From Planctomycetota bacterium (lineage in GTDB: Bacteria; Planctomycetota; Phycisphaerae; Sedimentisphaerales; Anaerobacaceae), in contig DUZJ01000019.1 of assembly GCA_013349615.1 (NCBI GenBank), positions 1 to 49,345 of the forward strand: a stretch of 49,345 bases of DNA, written 5' to 3'. Below, piece after piece: positions 16,460 through 25,089 of this stretch. A program made the translations under genes and the position numbers. Positions within the stretch are counted from its first letter, which is position 1, and each line of letters opens with the position of its first letter. A model generated the notes under the pieces. That model worked only from the letters and a program-made list of their open reading frames with translations. It was not told where the DNA came from and ran no database searches.

Positions 16460-18340
16460 CTAATCAGCCGCCGGCAGGTCTTCCAGAATCTTTTTGGCCT
16501 GCTCGGTAAAAATGCTGGCCGGATACTTCTCTGTAAAACTCGTCAGAGCCGCTCTCGTCTCGACTAAAAGCTTCTTCTTCTGCTCTAAATTTGAGTCGTT
16601 CTGCTGACTCCACCGACGTCTCTTCAAAAGCCCAAGTTCGTATAATGCCTGCATTCCACCTTCGGTATTCTGAAAATCTCGGTGGAGCTGGGCTAATTTT
16701 TCAGCACGAAGTTGTTCATCAGCGATAAGTTTCGCCTTGGCCAGCAAAATATTGTCACGGAGCGGGTCCTTGTCGCCCATCTGTTTGAGCAGCTCGTCGA
16801 GGTGCCAGGGGAAATCTGTGTTGTGCGGGTTCAACATCACAAATCTCGCCAAACGTTTTCCTGTGTCCGGATCGTCGGCTCGATTTTCCGAACTTATAAG
16901 ATTATGCAACTGATTTAATCTTCTTTGCAGCTCTGTAAACTTAAACACCGTCATTGCCGAATCAGCTAACGGACGAAACGGACTAAAGAAAGTCTCACTC
17001 TGTGTTTGGTCTTCTTCGAGCAGTTTCAACCGTTCGCGAAGCTTATTTTGTGTCTCCACGAGAAGCTTCTCGGCCTGCTCAAACTCACCCCGACCGGCCC
17101 AATCATGTGCAATCCGACATCGCGCTTCAAGCGACTCGCTACTTTCAGGAAACTGCTCATAAAGACGATGCCATATAGGCAAAGAATCACGATGTGGATA
17201 ATCGTTATAAAAACGCAATATTTCTTCTTGGCCAAGGATGTTATAGACCGGCCGATATTCACTCAGAAGCGCTTTGTAGTAAAGCGATATAGGCATCCGG
17301 GGACTTTGCGAACGCCGGGATATAAATGAATCGTACTGCTCGAAAAGCTCTCGTTTTTTGGCTGGAAAATTCAGCTCCGGAGGTACTATAAACCAGCTCG
17401 GCCAACGGTCGTAAGTTAGCTGAGTCTGGATTTCTCTTTTCAGCTCTGCACGACGCTGTATCGACTCGGTCGGGTAAAAGAAACCCGCCAGGTATTTTTC
17501 GACGGCAGGGTCGGCAAGCGTCCTGTCAAACGCTTCTGTTATGTCGTGCTCGTGAAATTCGACCGCCTGTTCCGGATCATTCTTGGCCACGTAGAGCTGA
17601 TAGTCTAATTCATCAAAGCCAATTCTTATTTCAAAAGTCACGATAGCTAACAAAAGGAATATGGAAGTAAACGCCCAGACCAGGCCCGGCCGATAACGCG
17701 TGTAATGACCTATGCCAAGAACCAATCCTGCTATTGCCAAACCAACAAGCCAGGCACAAATCCACGGCGCATAAGAAAATCCTAATTTAATAGGCTCTAA
17801 CTTCCAGGCGCCGCCGAAGAATCCCCAGTAAAGAAGCTGTGGCGCCGTGCATAACGCTGCCGCGATAATGCGGGAGCGGAAACGAAGCGGACGACACGCC
17901 GCCGCTACGCAACTGACCAAAAGGCAAATCGCAAAGCCCGGCAAATCAGCCAAAAAAAACACCGCCAGTATAAAAGGCAAACTGTAGCTAAAGCTCATAA
18001 GCTGCGATATCAACACCGGAACAATTGCCAAAATGCCCATAAGCAGCCCCAAAACAAGAATCTGCCAGGGATATTCAAATATGCTCACTCCCCTGCTAAC
18101 ACCGGTTATAATAGGCTGGCCCAAACGCCAAAATTCTGAAAAACTGAGACTGTGGAGGTCAAACGTCCAGAATGAACCGGTCACTATCTTCGACCAGAAA
18201 AGGCAGCTCACACTAAAAGCAACAACAGCAAGCAGCCAGCACTTCAAAACATTTTCATGGCTGTAGTGCAGCGTAGGGCCAACAGCCATAAAAGACTTCG
18301 AGACAACTTTGGGCCTCTTTCCAATCTGCTCATTATCCAT
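16460..18340 (-). CDS. Large membrane protein with a soluble helical C-terminal domain
   Basis: I do not recognise a named family. The 626-residue protein has about seven or eight transmembrane segments in residues 30-250, for example WLLAVVAFSVSCLFW, ILVLGLLMGILAIVPVLI, ICAWLVGLAIAGLVLGIG and GLVWAFTSIFLLLAIVTF. A soluble region of about 370 residues rich in charged helices follows. Parts of that region (EARCRIAHDWAGRGEFEQAEKLL and LYELGLLKRRRW...KYPASIFTEQAKKIL) look like tetratricopeptide repeats. The likely role is a membrane-anchored scaffold. It lies 63 bases downstream of ahcY on the same strand, and that gap contains only imperfect repeats of the type TATCGAG. Confidence 0.6.
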   Translation of the reverse strand: MDNEQIGKRPKVVSKSFMAVGPTLHYSHENVLKCWLLAVVAFSVSCLFWSKIVTGSFWTFDLHSLSFSEFWRLGQPIITGVSRGVSIFEYPWQILVLGLLMGILAIVPVLISQLMSFSYSLPFILAVFFLADLPGFAICLLVSCVAAACRPLRFRSRIIAAALCTAPQLLYWGFFGGAWKLEPIKLGFSYAPWICAWLVGLAIAGLVLGIGHYTRYRPGLVWAFTSIFLLLAIVTFEIRIGFDELDYQLYVAKNDPEQAVEFHEHDITEAFDRTLADPAVEKYLAGFFYPTESIQRRAELKREIQTQLTYDRWPSWFIVPPELNFPAKKRELFEQYDSFISRRSQSPRMPISLYYKALLSEYRPVYNILGQEEILRFYNDYPHRDSLPIWHRLYEQFPESSESLEARCRIAHDWAGRGEFEQAEKLLVETQNKLRERLKLLEEDQTQSETFFSPFRPLADSAMTVFKFTELQRRLNQLHNLISSENRADDPDTGKRLARFVMLNPHNTDFPWHLDELLKQMGDKDPLRDNILLAKAKLIADEQLRAEKLAQLHRDFQNTEGGMQALYELGLLKRRRWSQQNDSNLEQKKKLLVETRAALTSFTEKYPASIFTEQAKKILEDLPAAD

Positions 18341-18403
18341 AAGCCCACCTTCGAGACTCGATTCTCGATTTTGTCCTGCGAGTATCGAGTAACGACTATC
18401 GAG

Positions 18404-19663
18404 CTATGTTCCTTCACCACTGCTGGCGAGATACTCGACTTGTTCAGCCGTAAGTTTGTCTATCCCGATCGACATTGACTTCAGTTTGAGCCTGCTTACT
18501 CGCCGCTCTATCTCGATAGGGACATCGTGGACCACAACGGCAAGTTTGCCCTGTTTTTTCATCACATATTCAGCCTCTAACGCCTGCGTCGCAAAGCTCA
18601 TATCCATCACACTTGCCGGATGGCCCTCAGCCGCTGCAAGGTTAATCAATCGCCCCTCAGCCAGAAGATAAATTCGCTTGTTATTCTTCAGGATATATTC
18701 ATCGACATGGTTGCGCACATTACGGTTTACCTTCTTGCTGAGTTTTTTCAGGGCCGGTATGTCTATCTCAACGTTGAAGTGCCCGCTGTTGGCAACAACG
18801 GCTCTGTCCTTCATCGCACGGAAGTGCTCAGCCCGTATAACGTTCTTATCACCTGTAAGCGTCACGAACAGCTCGCCGACCTTTGCCGCCCGCGCCATCG
18901 GCATAACCTCAAAACCGTCCATAGCCGCCTCAAGAGCCTTGACTGCGTCAACTTCGGTAACAACATCTATCGCGCCCATCCCTCTCGCTCGCATAGCAAA
19001 GCCTCGTCCGCACCAGCCGTACCCTGCCGCGACAACCTTTTTGCCGGCCATCAGAAAATCAGTCGCTCGAATAATACCGTCAACCGTTGACTGGCCCGTG
19101 CCGTAGCGGTTGTCGAAAAGGTACTTGGTCGCAGCGTCGTTTACCGCGATAACCGGAAACTTTAACTTGCCTTTATTTGCCATCGCCCGCAGACGAATAA
19201 CGCCGGTAGTAGTCTCCTCCATACTCGCAATAATACGGTGGGCTTCTTTCTTTCTGCGGGTATGCAGCTCATTCACCAAATCAGCGCCGTCGTCAAATGT
19301 AATAACCGGCTTATGGTCTATCGCCGCATGGATGTGTTTGTAATAGGTCGCGCGATTTTCCCCGCAGATGGCAAAGACCGGTATCTTAAAATCTTTCACC
19401 AGTGACGCCGACACATCGTCCTGTGTGCTCAGAGGATTGGATGCGCAGAGAACGGGATTCGCTCCACCGGCTTTCAGCGTCCTCGCAAGGTTGGCCGTCT
19501 CAGCAGTTATATGCAAACAGGCCGAAACGTTTTTGCCCTTTAATGGCTTGCTCTTCGCAAATCGCCTGCGAATCGCCGCCAGGGCAGGCATATCATTATC
19601 TGCCCACAAAATCCGCCTCTTGCCCTCCGACGCCAACGACAAATCAGCTATATCGTACTTCAT
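18404..19663 (-). CDS. ahcY: S-adenosylhomocysteine hydrolase
   Basis: The 419-residue enzyme splits S-adenosyl-homocysteine into adenosine and homocysteine, removing the inhibitory by-product of methylation. Visible signatures are ENRATYYKHI, the strictly conserved TFDDGADL, VNDAATKYLFDNRYGTGQS with substrate-binding Asn, Asp and Lys residues, and the NAD-binding loop AAGYGWCGRG. SGHFNVEID and EGHPASVMDMSFATQA follow. The protein lacks the insert of about 40 residues and the Tyr-ending tail of the proteobacterial/eukaryotic type, so it belongs to the short archaeal/Thermotoga-like type. It is cytoplasmic. It is divergent from clpX, with a 309-base region between. No SAH-riboswitch motif was recognised upstream. 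Confidence 0.96.
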   Translation of the reverse strand: MKYDIADLSLASEGKRRILWADNDMPALAAIRRRFAKSKPLKGKNVSACLHITAETANLARTLKAGGANPVLCASNPLSTQDDVSASLVKDFKIPVFAICGENRATYYKHIHAAIDHKPVITFDDGADLVNELHTRRKKEAHRIIASMEETTTGVIRLRAMANKGKLKFPVIAVNDAATKYLFDNRYGTGQSTVDGIIRATDFLMAGKKVVAAGYGWCGRGFAMRARGMGAIDVVTEVDAVKALEAAMDGFEVMPMARAAKVGELFVTLTGDKNVIRAEHFRAMKDRAVVANSGHFNVEIDIPALKKLSKKVNRNVRNHVDEYILKNNKRIYLLAEGRLINLAAAEGHPASVMDMSFATQALEAEYVMKKQGKLAVVVHDVPIEIERRVSRLKLKSMSIGIDKLTAEQVEYLASSGEGT

Positions 19664-19730
19664 CTATCGATCCTTTCATAAAACGCAGAGCCGATGATTA
19701 TAAAGCCGCCAGACAAAATCTACAAACCTT

Positions 19731-19916
19731 TTATTTCCGCAAATACAACCGCGTTTTATCCTCGGTTTCACCGAGGGTTATTCGGTCGTCGCCCACCGAG
19801 ACATTGCGACCGAAAAAATCGCAGAATTTCTCTTCCCGCCGCGTCTTGCAATCAAAGTCCCGCCGAAATAAAGTATGGCGAGCAGTAAATAACTTGCATA
19901 ATATAGTTGTGATGAG
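19731..19916 (-). pseudogene. Possible small coding remnant upstream of ahcY without a usual start codon
   Basis: After a TAG at 19919-19917 the minus strand stays open for 61 codons to a TAA at 19733-19731. The last 47 or so residues look protein-like, for example FRRDFDCKTRREEKFCDFFG, VSVGDDRITLG and KTRLYLRK. No ATG, GTG or TTG is in frame, so it would need a rare start or be a 5'-truncated remnant. A perfect 7-bp hairpin with a TTC loop (CCTCGGT/ACCGAGG, 19760-19776) lies inside it, so an RNA or repeat function is an alternative. It ends 67 bases before ahcY. I recognise no family. Confidence 0.25.
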
Positions 19917-19923
19917 CTATAAT
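19894..19923 (+). promoter_or_regulatory. Sigma-70-type promoter of clpX
   Basis: TTGCAT (19894-19899) and TATAAT (19918-19923) are separated by 18 nt, predicting transcription from about 19930 and a leader of about 43 nt before the clpX ATG. No heat-shock operator of the CIRCE type is visible. Confidence 0.6.
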
Positions 19924-19972
19924 TTATATAATATAATTAAAACCAGATTCAATTTGAAAAGATGACAGAACA

Positions 19973-21250
19973 ATGGCCAAACGCTCGAACAATAAAAAAA
20001 TCAAGGCGCTCTGCAGCTTCTGCGGCCGGGCCGGAAGTCAGGTTGAGGCATTCATAGAGGGACCAAACAACGTCTTTATCTGTCCGGAATGTGTCGAACT
20101 GTGCCACAACATCATCCAGCAAGACCGCAAACATCTCAGCAGGTCGGCAATTGCACTCAAAGAAATTCCCAGGCCCAGAGAAATAACAGAATATCTCGAC
20201 CAATATGTAATCAGCCAGGAACACGCCAAAAAATATCTCGCCGTCGCCGTACACAACCACTATAAACGGCTCCTGCACACCGATAGCGATGACAACGACG
20301 TCGAAATAGACAAGTCCAACGTTCTATTAGTCGGCCCGACCGGTTCCGGCAAAACACTGCTCGCCCGCACTCTCGCCCGCAAATTGCAGGTCCCGTTCGC
20401 AATATGTGATGCAACCACCGTTACGGAAGCCGGTTATGTCGGCGAAGACGTCGAAAACTTCCTGCTCCGACTCGTGCAGACCGCCGACTACGATATAGAA
20501 GCAGCACAGCGGGGAATCGTATACATCGATGAGATAGATAAAGTCGGAAAAACCACACAAAACATTTCGATTACACGTGACGTCTCCGGCGAAGGAGTCC
20601 AGCAGGCACTGCTAAAGATGCTCGAAGGAACTATTGCCAACATACCGCCGCAGGGAGGAAGAAAACACCCCGAACAATCCTACATACAAATTGACACCAC
20701 GCAGATACTCTTTATTTGTGGCGGAACCTTCGTGGGCCTGGAAAATATCATCAAGAAGCGACTCGGCAAAAAGATGATAGGCTTCGATTCGGAACTGGCC
20801 GGCAAAACTGATGAAAAAATCGAGTACAGCGAAATAATCAGGCAGGTCATACCGGAAGACCTCATTGAGTATGGAATGATCCCCGAAATGGTCGGAAGAC
20901 TTCCCGTAATTACCACCCTCTCGGCACTCGACGAGAATGCACTTATTGATATACTGACCAAGCCGAAAAATGCGCTGAGCAGGCAGTATCAGAAATTTTT
21001 TGAGATGGAAAATGCCCAGCTTGAATTTACAGATGATGCCCTGCACGCACTGGCACAGAAAGCTCTCAAGCGTGACACCGGTGCAAGGGCATTGCGCGCG
21101 ATTACTGAGGAGCTGATGGTTGATTTGATGTATCAACTGCCCGAAGAGCAAAGGGGCGCAAAATACGTAATTACCCGCAGCATCGTCGAAGGAAAAGCCA
21201 AACTCTCCACCGCAAGGCAGAAAGCGAAAGCAAAAAAAGAATCCGCATAA
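19973..21250 (+). CDS. clpX: ATP-dependent Clp protease ATP-binding subunit ClpX
   Basis: The 425-residue AAA+ unfoldase feeds substrates to the ClpP protease. The N-terminal zinc-binding domain has four Cys (CSFC near residue 14, then CPEC and the nearby VELCH). The AAA+ domain shows Walker A GPTGSGKT, the pore loop GYVGED, Walker [10 protein letters not shown], the RKH substrate loop in GGRKHP, and the sensor-2 motif GARALR. All functional residues are present and the length is typical. clpP is not next to it in this window; in many bacteria it is. It faces exbD convergently, with only 35 bases between stop codons and no obvious hairpin terminator. Confidence 0.97.
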   Translation: MAKRSNNKKIKALCSFCGRAGSQVEAFIEGPNNVFICPECVELCHNIIQQDRKHLSRSAIALKEIPRPREITEYLDQYVISQEHAKKYLAVAVHNHYKRLLHTDSDDNDVEIDKSNVLLVGPTGSGKTLLARTLARKLQVPFAICDATTVTEAGYVGEDVENFLLRLVQTADYDIEAAQRGIVYIDEIDKVGKTTQNISITRDVSGEGVQQALLKMLEGTIANIPPQGGRKHPEQSYIQIDTTQILFICGGTFVGLENIIKKRLGKKMIGFDSELAGKTDEKIEYSEIIRQVIPEDLIEYGMIPEMVGRLPVITTLSALDENALIDILTKPKNALSRQYQKFFEMENAQLEFTDDALHALAQKALKRDTGARALRAITEELMVDLMYQLPEEQRGAKYVITRSIVEGKAKLSTARQKAKAKKESA

Positions 21251-21285
21251 GGTTTCCTGACCAAGACCCAAACTGCAAGATTACT

Positions 21286-21768
21286 CTACTCCAGGCCGTT
21301 ACGTTTACTCTTCAGCGCCGCCAATTGAACGTCCGTCGCGCTGCTTTGCGCAATAGCAGCCAGCGCGTATTGGGCCTCGGCAAAACAAACCTCCCTGTCA
21401 ATACGCAAAGTAACGACCCTCCGGTCAGGGGGTAAATTTTCCAGGCTGACATCCACCAGGCGGGCTATTTGTTCTGCCAAATCGGGGCCCTCGGTTGCCG
21501 TGATTTTTCCCGCTCCAACCGCAAAGTCAACTTCACCTTCAGCATTCTTCATAACCGTAATGGTAGTCGCCCGGCCGCCAGGTTCAGTAGCCGGCGTCGC
21601 AAACTCGCAGCCGTCCGGAACGGCCACCAGAAAATTCTCCGCTTCGATAAACTGGCAAACTACCAGGAAAAATATGATAAGCAAAAAAACAATATCTATA
21701 ATCGGCGTCATATTAAATGCCTGCGACCTCTCGGAACCGCGGAACTGATTGGTTGTCCCAATAAACAT
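21286..21768 (-). CDS. ExbD/TolR family biopolymer transport protein
   Basis: This 160-residue inner-membrane protein has one N-terminal transmembrane helix, NMTPIIDIVFLLIIFFLVV. It contains the membrane-embedded Asp that carries protons in ExbD and TolR, followed by a periplasmic domain ending in the family's ALAAIAQSSATDVQLA helix. Together with the MotA/TolQ/ExbB protein encoded 18 nt upstream it would form a proton-driven motor that energises outer-membrane work. The partner is probably the von Willebrand A protein at the head of the operon rather than a classical TonB. Confidence 0.9.
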   Translation of the reverse strand: MFIGTTNQFRGSERSQAFNMTPIIDIVFLLIIFFLVVCQFIEAENFLVAVPDGCEFATPATEPGGRATTITVMKNAEGEVDFAVGAGKITATEGPDLAEQIARLVDVSLENLPPDRRVVTLRIDREVCFAEAQYALAAIAQSSATDVQLAALKSKRNGLE

Positions 21769-21786
21769 AGGCTCTTTCTTTTTGTC

Positions 21787-22641
21787 TTATTTTCGAGGGT
21801 GTAGGGACTCGGTAGTAGTCCTTACCGATTTTCTCCGAAGTTCACGAATCGGCTGTTTTGCTTCCCCCACACGCTGGGCTTCAGCCGGCTTTTGAACTTT
21901 CAGGCTCCGCCTTATTTCGGGCACAATATTCTCCGCTTCCACTACCGCATCGTTTACCAGCGTCTCGATTCGGTTGCGAAACACGCCGTGGACAGCCATC
22001 GCCGGTATTGCAATAAACAGGCCCCAGAACGTTGTTACCAGGGCAACCGAAATCCCCTCGGCCAATTGCGCCGGCTGCGGCTGGCCGCCTGCCAGAACAA
22101 TGGCGTTGAACAGTTTTATCATTCCGAAGACCGTACCGAACAGCCCAACCATCGGAGAAACATTGCCAATCAGGTTGACCCATTCAATCCGGCGCAAAAG
22201 CCCCCACGCCTGCTCCTGCAGCGATTCGGCAAGCTGGCTTCGCATCCGCAGCCAATCCCCCCTGCCCTGGCCGAGAGCTTTCACAGCCGCGACACTAACA
22301 AAATCATTCTGCTCGGATATTCGTGCTTCCAATTGTCCGGGGCCGTACTGCCGTATTATGGCTACAATCCTGTCGCCTATGCCCCACGGTACAAGTTTTT
22401 TACGGCGAATGCTAAGGCTGTGCTCCACTCCTAAATAAACCGTAATAAGTGACATCGGCAAAAGCACAAACCACACAATAGGACCGCCGGCTATCACGAA
22501 TTGCTCAAAGAACGTTTGTGTTCGACCGCCTCCAACCGCATCACCGCCAAAGCTGTTACGCATCGTGCCGGCTATCACCGCTATTACAACAGCTAATGCA
22601 ATGACCAAAAACAACACCTTTAACAAAAAGCTCTTACGCAT
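21787..22641 (-). CDS. MotA/TolQ/ExbB family proton channel protein
   Basis: The 284-residue protein has an extra N-terminal hydrophobic segment (LLKVLFLVIALAVVIAVIAG). The three canonical helices follow: GGPIVWFVLLPMSLITVYLGVE, NLIGNVSPMVGLFGTVFGMI and LAEGISVALVTTFWGLFIAIPAMAVH. The GLFGTV and conserved Pro/Thr residues that line the proton path are present. The stator pairs with the ExbD-like protein encoded 18 nt downstream. The N-terminal extension is common in planctomycete members, where such motors often support gliding or outer-membrane transport; which one applies here is unknown. Confidence 0.9.
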   Translation of the reverse strand: MRKSFLLKVLFLVIALAVVIAVIAGTMRNSFGGDAVGGGRTQTFFEQFVIAGGPIVWFVLLPMSLITVYLGVEHSLSIRRKKLVPWGIGDRIVAIIRQYGPGQLEARISEQNDFVSVAAVKALGQGRGDWLRMRSQLAESLQEQAWGLLRRIEWVNLIGNVSPMVGLFGTVFGMIKLFNAIVLAGGQPQPAQLAEGISVALVTTFWGLFIAIPAMAVHGVFRNRIETLVNDAVVEAENIVPEIRRSLKVQKPAEAQRVGEAKQPIRELRRKSVRTTTESLHPRK

Positions 22642-22687
22642 CCTTGTCTTTCGTATATCGTATGTAGTATATCGTATGTCGTATTAT

Positions 22688-22715
22688 GTCATTGCGAGCG
22701 CAGCGAAGCAATCTC
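22688..22715. repeat. Dispersed GTCATTGCGAGC-type repeat
   Basis: The stretch opens with GTCATTGCGAGCGCAGCG and ends with AAGCAATCTC. Its ATTGC/GCAAT ends are complementary. It belongs to the class of short intergenic repeats seen in many environmental genomes. Related pieces occur at 31181-31192 (reverse) and, with CC in place of GC, at 32626, 48681 and 48744. Here it forms the last eight sense codons and stop of the von Willebrand gene, read as EIASLRSQ then TGA on the minus strand. Confidence 0.75.
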
Positions 22716-23792
22716 TATTTCTTTTTCACTTTTGTGCTTTTTTGTGCCTATTTTTGATTTCTCATCACAATCACTGATAAGGACAAATTCGCCGCCGCTT
22801 TGTCTTGCTATCACCTCCAGCATTTCACGGTCATCGCTCTGAGGCCAAAAACCTATCGTATTGATTCTTGTGCTCGGCGCAAATCGCTTCAGAAGGCCCG
22901 CTACTCTCTGCGAAAATATCTGCGTATCTTCAATTGTCAACTCGAAGCTGTCTGTTAGAAAATAAATAACCGAAGGGCTAACACCCCGCCCGTCACGAAT
23001 TTGAACCGCCCGCTCCAGCGCCGCCGGAGCGTTAGTTCGCCCGGCCGGCCGGATAGAATCGATGAAACCATACGCAGCCGACTTCGCCTTTTCTCCCGCT
23101 CGAAGCAATCGTCCACTGCCGGATTCGAACAGTTTGTCCCCGCCGAAAAAGATAATGTAAAAATACTGGTCCGCCTGCAGACTCCCGATAGATTTCTTAA
23201 GGTTTCTACGGACCCGGCCAAATACTCCCTGCATACTTCCCGAACAATCTACAAGGAAGCAGACTTTACGCTGGTCGGTGAAACTGCCGAAAAATTCAAT
23301 CCTGGGCCGCAAAAGCTCGCTGTCCGGCAAAACACAAACACTTTGCCGGACGGAAGGTTTTGCCAAATCCCCCAAAGACTGGTCGCCCGGCTTTGAAGCC
23401 TCAAAAATTCGCCCCGCCGCCGGTTTTTGCGCAGACGCATTCATCCTGCCTGCAAATTCCACTCTGGTTGGCTCTTTTATCTTTGGCTTGGGGATTATCG
23501 GCGCTGCTTCAATGAGCTTTTTTATCCGGCTTACTGGAGCCGTTGGAATGGGAGCATCTCGGAGTTGAGTTTCGGCCCCTGCTTGTCGCCGGTAGGGGGA
23601 GAATTTAATAAACCCAAAAGCCGCCAGCACCATAAGGTGCACGGCTATGGAAACCGTCCACGCCCAAAATGTCACGCTCCCGCTTCGCCTTCTTAGAAGT
23701 CCTTGTTGATAGCCGGGCAGACACACGAGACGCTTTACTTCTAATGGGCTCCCGCCACTTGAAACCATCCTTTGGTTCACCGATACAGCCAA
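22689..23792 (-). CDS. Membrane-anchored von Willebrand factor A domain protein
   Basis: The 367-residue protein has a basic N-terminus, one transmembrane helix (VTFWAWTVSIAVHLMVLAAFGFI, residues about 40-62) and a Pro-rich periplasmic linker (PKPKIKEPTRVEF), an arrangement like TonB. A C-terminal VWA domain carries an intact metal-binding MIDAS motif in FLVDCSGSMQG, plus RTNAPAALERA and YFLTDSF. It heads an operon with ExbB- and ExbD-like genes. I infer that it couples the proton motor to an outer-membrane or periplasmic partner. The start is TTG at 23792, supported by GGAG 6 nt upstream; an ATG at 23768 is possible. The final EIASLRSQ and stop lie inside a dispersed repeat, so the original C-terminus may have been replaced. 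Confidence 0.82.
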   Translation of the reverse strand: MAVSVNQRMVSSGGSPLEVKRLVCLPGYQQGLLRRRSGSVTFWAWTVSIAVHLMVLAAFGFIKFSPYRRQAGAETQLRDAPIPTAPVSRIKKLIEAAPIIPKPKIKEPTRVEFAGRMNASAQKPAAGRIFEASKPGDQSLGDLAKPSVRQSVCVLPDSELLRPRIEFFGSFTDQRKVCFLVDCSGSMQGVFGRVRRNLKKSIGSLQADQYFYIIFFGGDKLFESGSGRLLRAGEKAKSAAYGFIDSIRPAGRTNAPAALERAVQIRDGRGVSPSVIYFLTDSFELTIEDTQIFSQRVAGLLKRFAPSTRINTIGFWPQSDDREMLEVIARQSGGEFVLISDCDEKSKIGTKKHKSEKEIEIASLRSQ

Positions 23793-23892
23793 AAAACACT
23801 CCGTTGTCTTCTACAACTCACATTTTGCCGATTCCAAAATCAACCTGCACCGGACCGCAAAAAATCGAAAAATGGGCTCGGTTCAATCCTGG

Positions 23893-23978
23893 GTGGCAGC
23901 CTCAAGCGCAGCTTGGGGATGGCAAAGCTCCAAAAGCGGTGCGACCATCCCCAAATCCTTCGGATTTGAGGCTGCCAC
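23893..23978. repeat. 86-bp cruciform element with four nested stems
   Basis: The outer arms GTGGCAGCCTCAA (23893-23905) and TTGAGGCTGCCAC (23966-23978) are perfectly complementary over 13 bp. The inner arms TTGGGGATGG (23913-23922) and CCATCCCCAA (23945-23954) are complementary over 10 bp. Each side also holds its own small hairpin with a three-base loop: CAAGC-GCA-GCTTG on the left and AAATCC-TTC-GGATTT on the right. The result is a four-way-junction shape resembling a cloverleaf. It lies between the L,D-transpeptidase and von Willebrand genes. It could be a miniature transposon, a REP-type element or a structured RNA. Confidence 0.8.
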
Positions 23979-24047
23979 ACGCTATGGAGCCACAATTCAA
24001 TGCTACCCGGAATCTGACTTATTTGAACCATGCCGAAAAATGGGCTC

Positions 24048-25088
24048 TTACTCTACTACTTCCACTTGCGAATATCCCGGCACTAATAAGTTATACACCA
24101 GTATCACATCACCATTGTGCAGGCGGATACACCCTCTTGAACTTCTGGTGCCGATGGTTTCCGGCTCCTTCGTGCCGTGAATGCCAAAGCCGCTCCTGTC
24201 TTTAGCTTCTCCCTTGATACCTTCAAGTGCTATCCACCTCGAGCCTAAAGCGTAGCCCGGGTCCCCATAGTGCAGAAGTTTACCCGTATCAGGGTCAGCC
24301 CAGGGCGGCTTTATCATCTTACCGCCCTCCTTAACACGCCACAGCCCAGTCGGCGTTTCCCTGCCTTCCTGGCCAAGACCCACACGAAAACTCCGAACGA
24401 AGGTGTGCTGAAGATACAAATCCATCGTGAAAGTTGAACGATATATCCTGACATGGAACGGGCCGTGGATGACTTTTATCATCGTTCCTGCCTTCACCAG
24501 TTCGGGACGGCCGATTTTATTGACCTCCTGAAGAATCTCCCACGGAACTTTATGCTCACTGCCGATTGCCATAAGCTTATCACCCGATGTAACTTGATAA
24601 TTGCTGCAAAACCTGTCCTTCGGAAAAACGGTCCTGCTAAACAGCCATTTATCGGCAAGCTCAGAAAGCTTTTGCTTAATAACAGTTCGCTGAACATTAT
24701 TCATCGGCATTAACAATGTCTCATTAAGTCTGTCACGAGCTTCTATTATTCTCGCCGGTTTCCCATTCACCAGCGCCATGGCTTCGTCAATAAGCTCAGC
24801 CACATCGGGGCTGGGTTCGGATGTGGCCTGAGGTATGATTATTGACAAATTCGGCTCTACAATATGTTTTGGTGCTGTATCCCGTACCACAACCGTTGAA
24901 GGCTCTTTTTTATTCTCAATATTGATGTTGGCCAAATCTACAGGAGCTTCTTCTTCGTTTTTGCCGAAAGGACGACCATAAATAAAACTAATCACCCCGG
25001 CGACAATAAACAAAGCTGAAATACCATATAACCATTTTAGGGTGTGGCCTCTTTGCCACCCGTGTAATTTGGAAGGATAACGAGCCAT
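24048..25088 (-). CDS. L,D-transpeptidase with LysM-like domain
   Basis: This 346-residue envelope enzyme has an N-terminal membrane anchor (LKWLYGISALFIVAGVISFIYG) and a spacer. A LysM-like peptidoglycan-binding segment follows (YQVTSGDKLMAIGSEHKVPWEILQEVN, residues about 180-225), then a YkuD catalytic domain. The active site is visible as GFGIHGTKEPETIG and SRGCIRLHN, with the conserved His, Ser, Gly and nucleophilic Cys. Such enzymes form 3-3 crosslinks in peptidoglycan or attach proteins to it, which fits a planctomycete with a real cell wall. The start is 1 base after the stop of the 5-formyl-THF cyclo-ligase gene, so translation is coupled. Confidence 0.92.
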   Translation of the reverse strand: MARYPSKLHGWQRGHTLKWLYGISALFIVAGVISFIYGRPFGKNEEEAPVDLANINIENKKEPSTVVVRDTAPKHIVEPNLSIIIPQATSEPSPDVAELIDEAMALVNGKPARIIEARDRLNETLLMPMNNVQRTVIKQKLSELADKWLFSRTVFPKDRFCSNYQVTSGDKLMAIGSEHKVPWEILQEVNKIGRPELVKAGTMIKVIHGPFHVRIYRSTFTMDLYLQHTFVRSFRVGLGQEGRETPTGLWRVKEGGKMIKPPWADPDTGKLLHYGDPGYALGSRWIALEGIKGEAKDRSGFGIHGTKEPETIGTRSSRGCIRLHNGDVILVYNLLVPGYSQVEVVE

Positions 25089-25089
25089 C

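Noticed and set aside
19664..19893. SAH riboswitch upstream of ahcY
   Set aside because: The location is right, but the conserved SAH-aptamer core was not recognisable; only simple hairpins are present.
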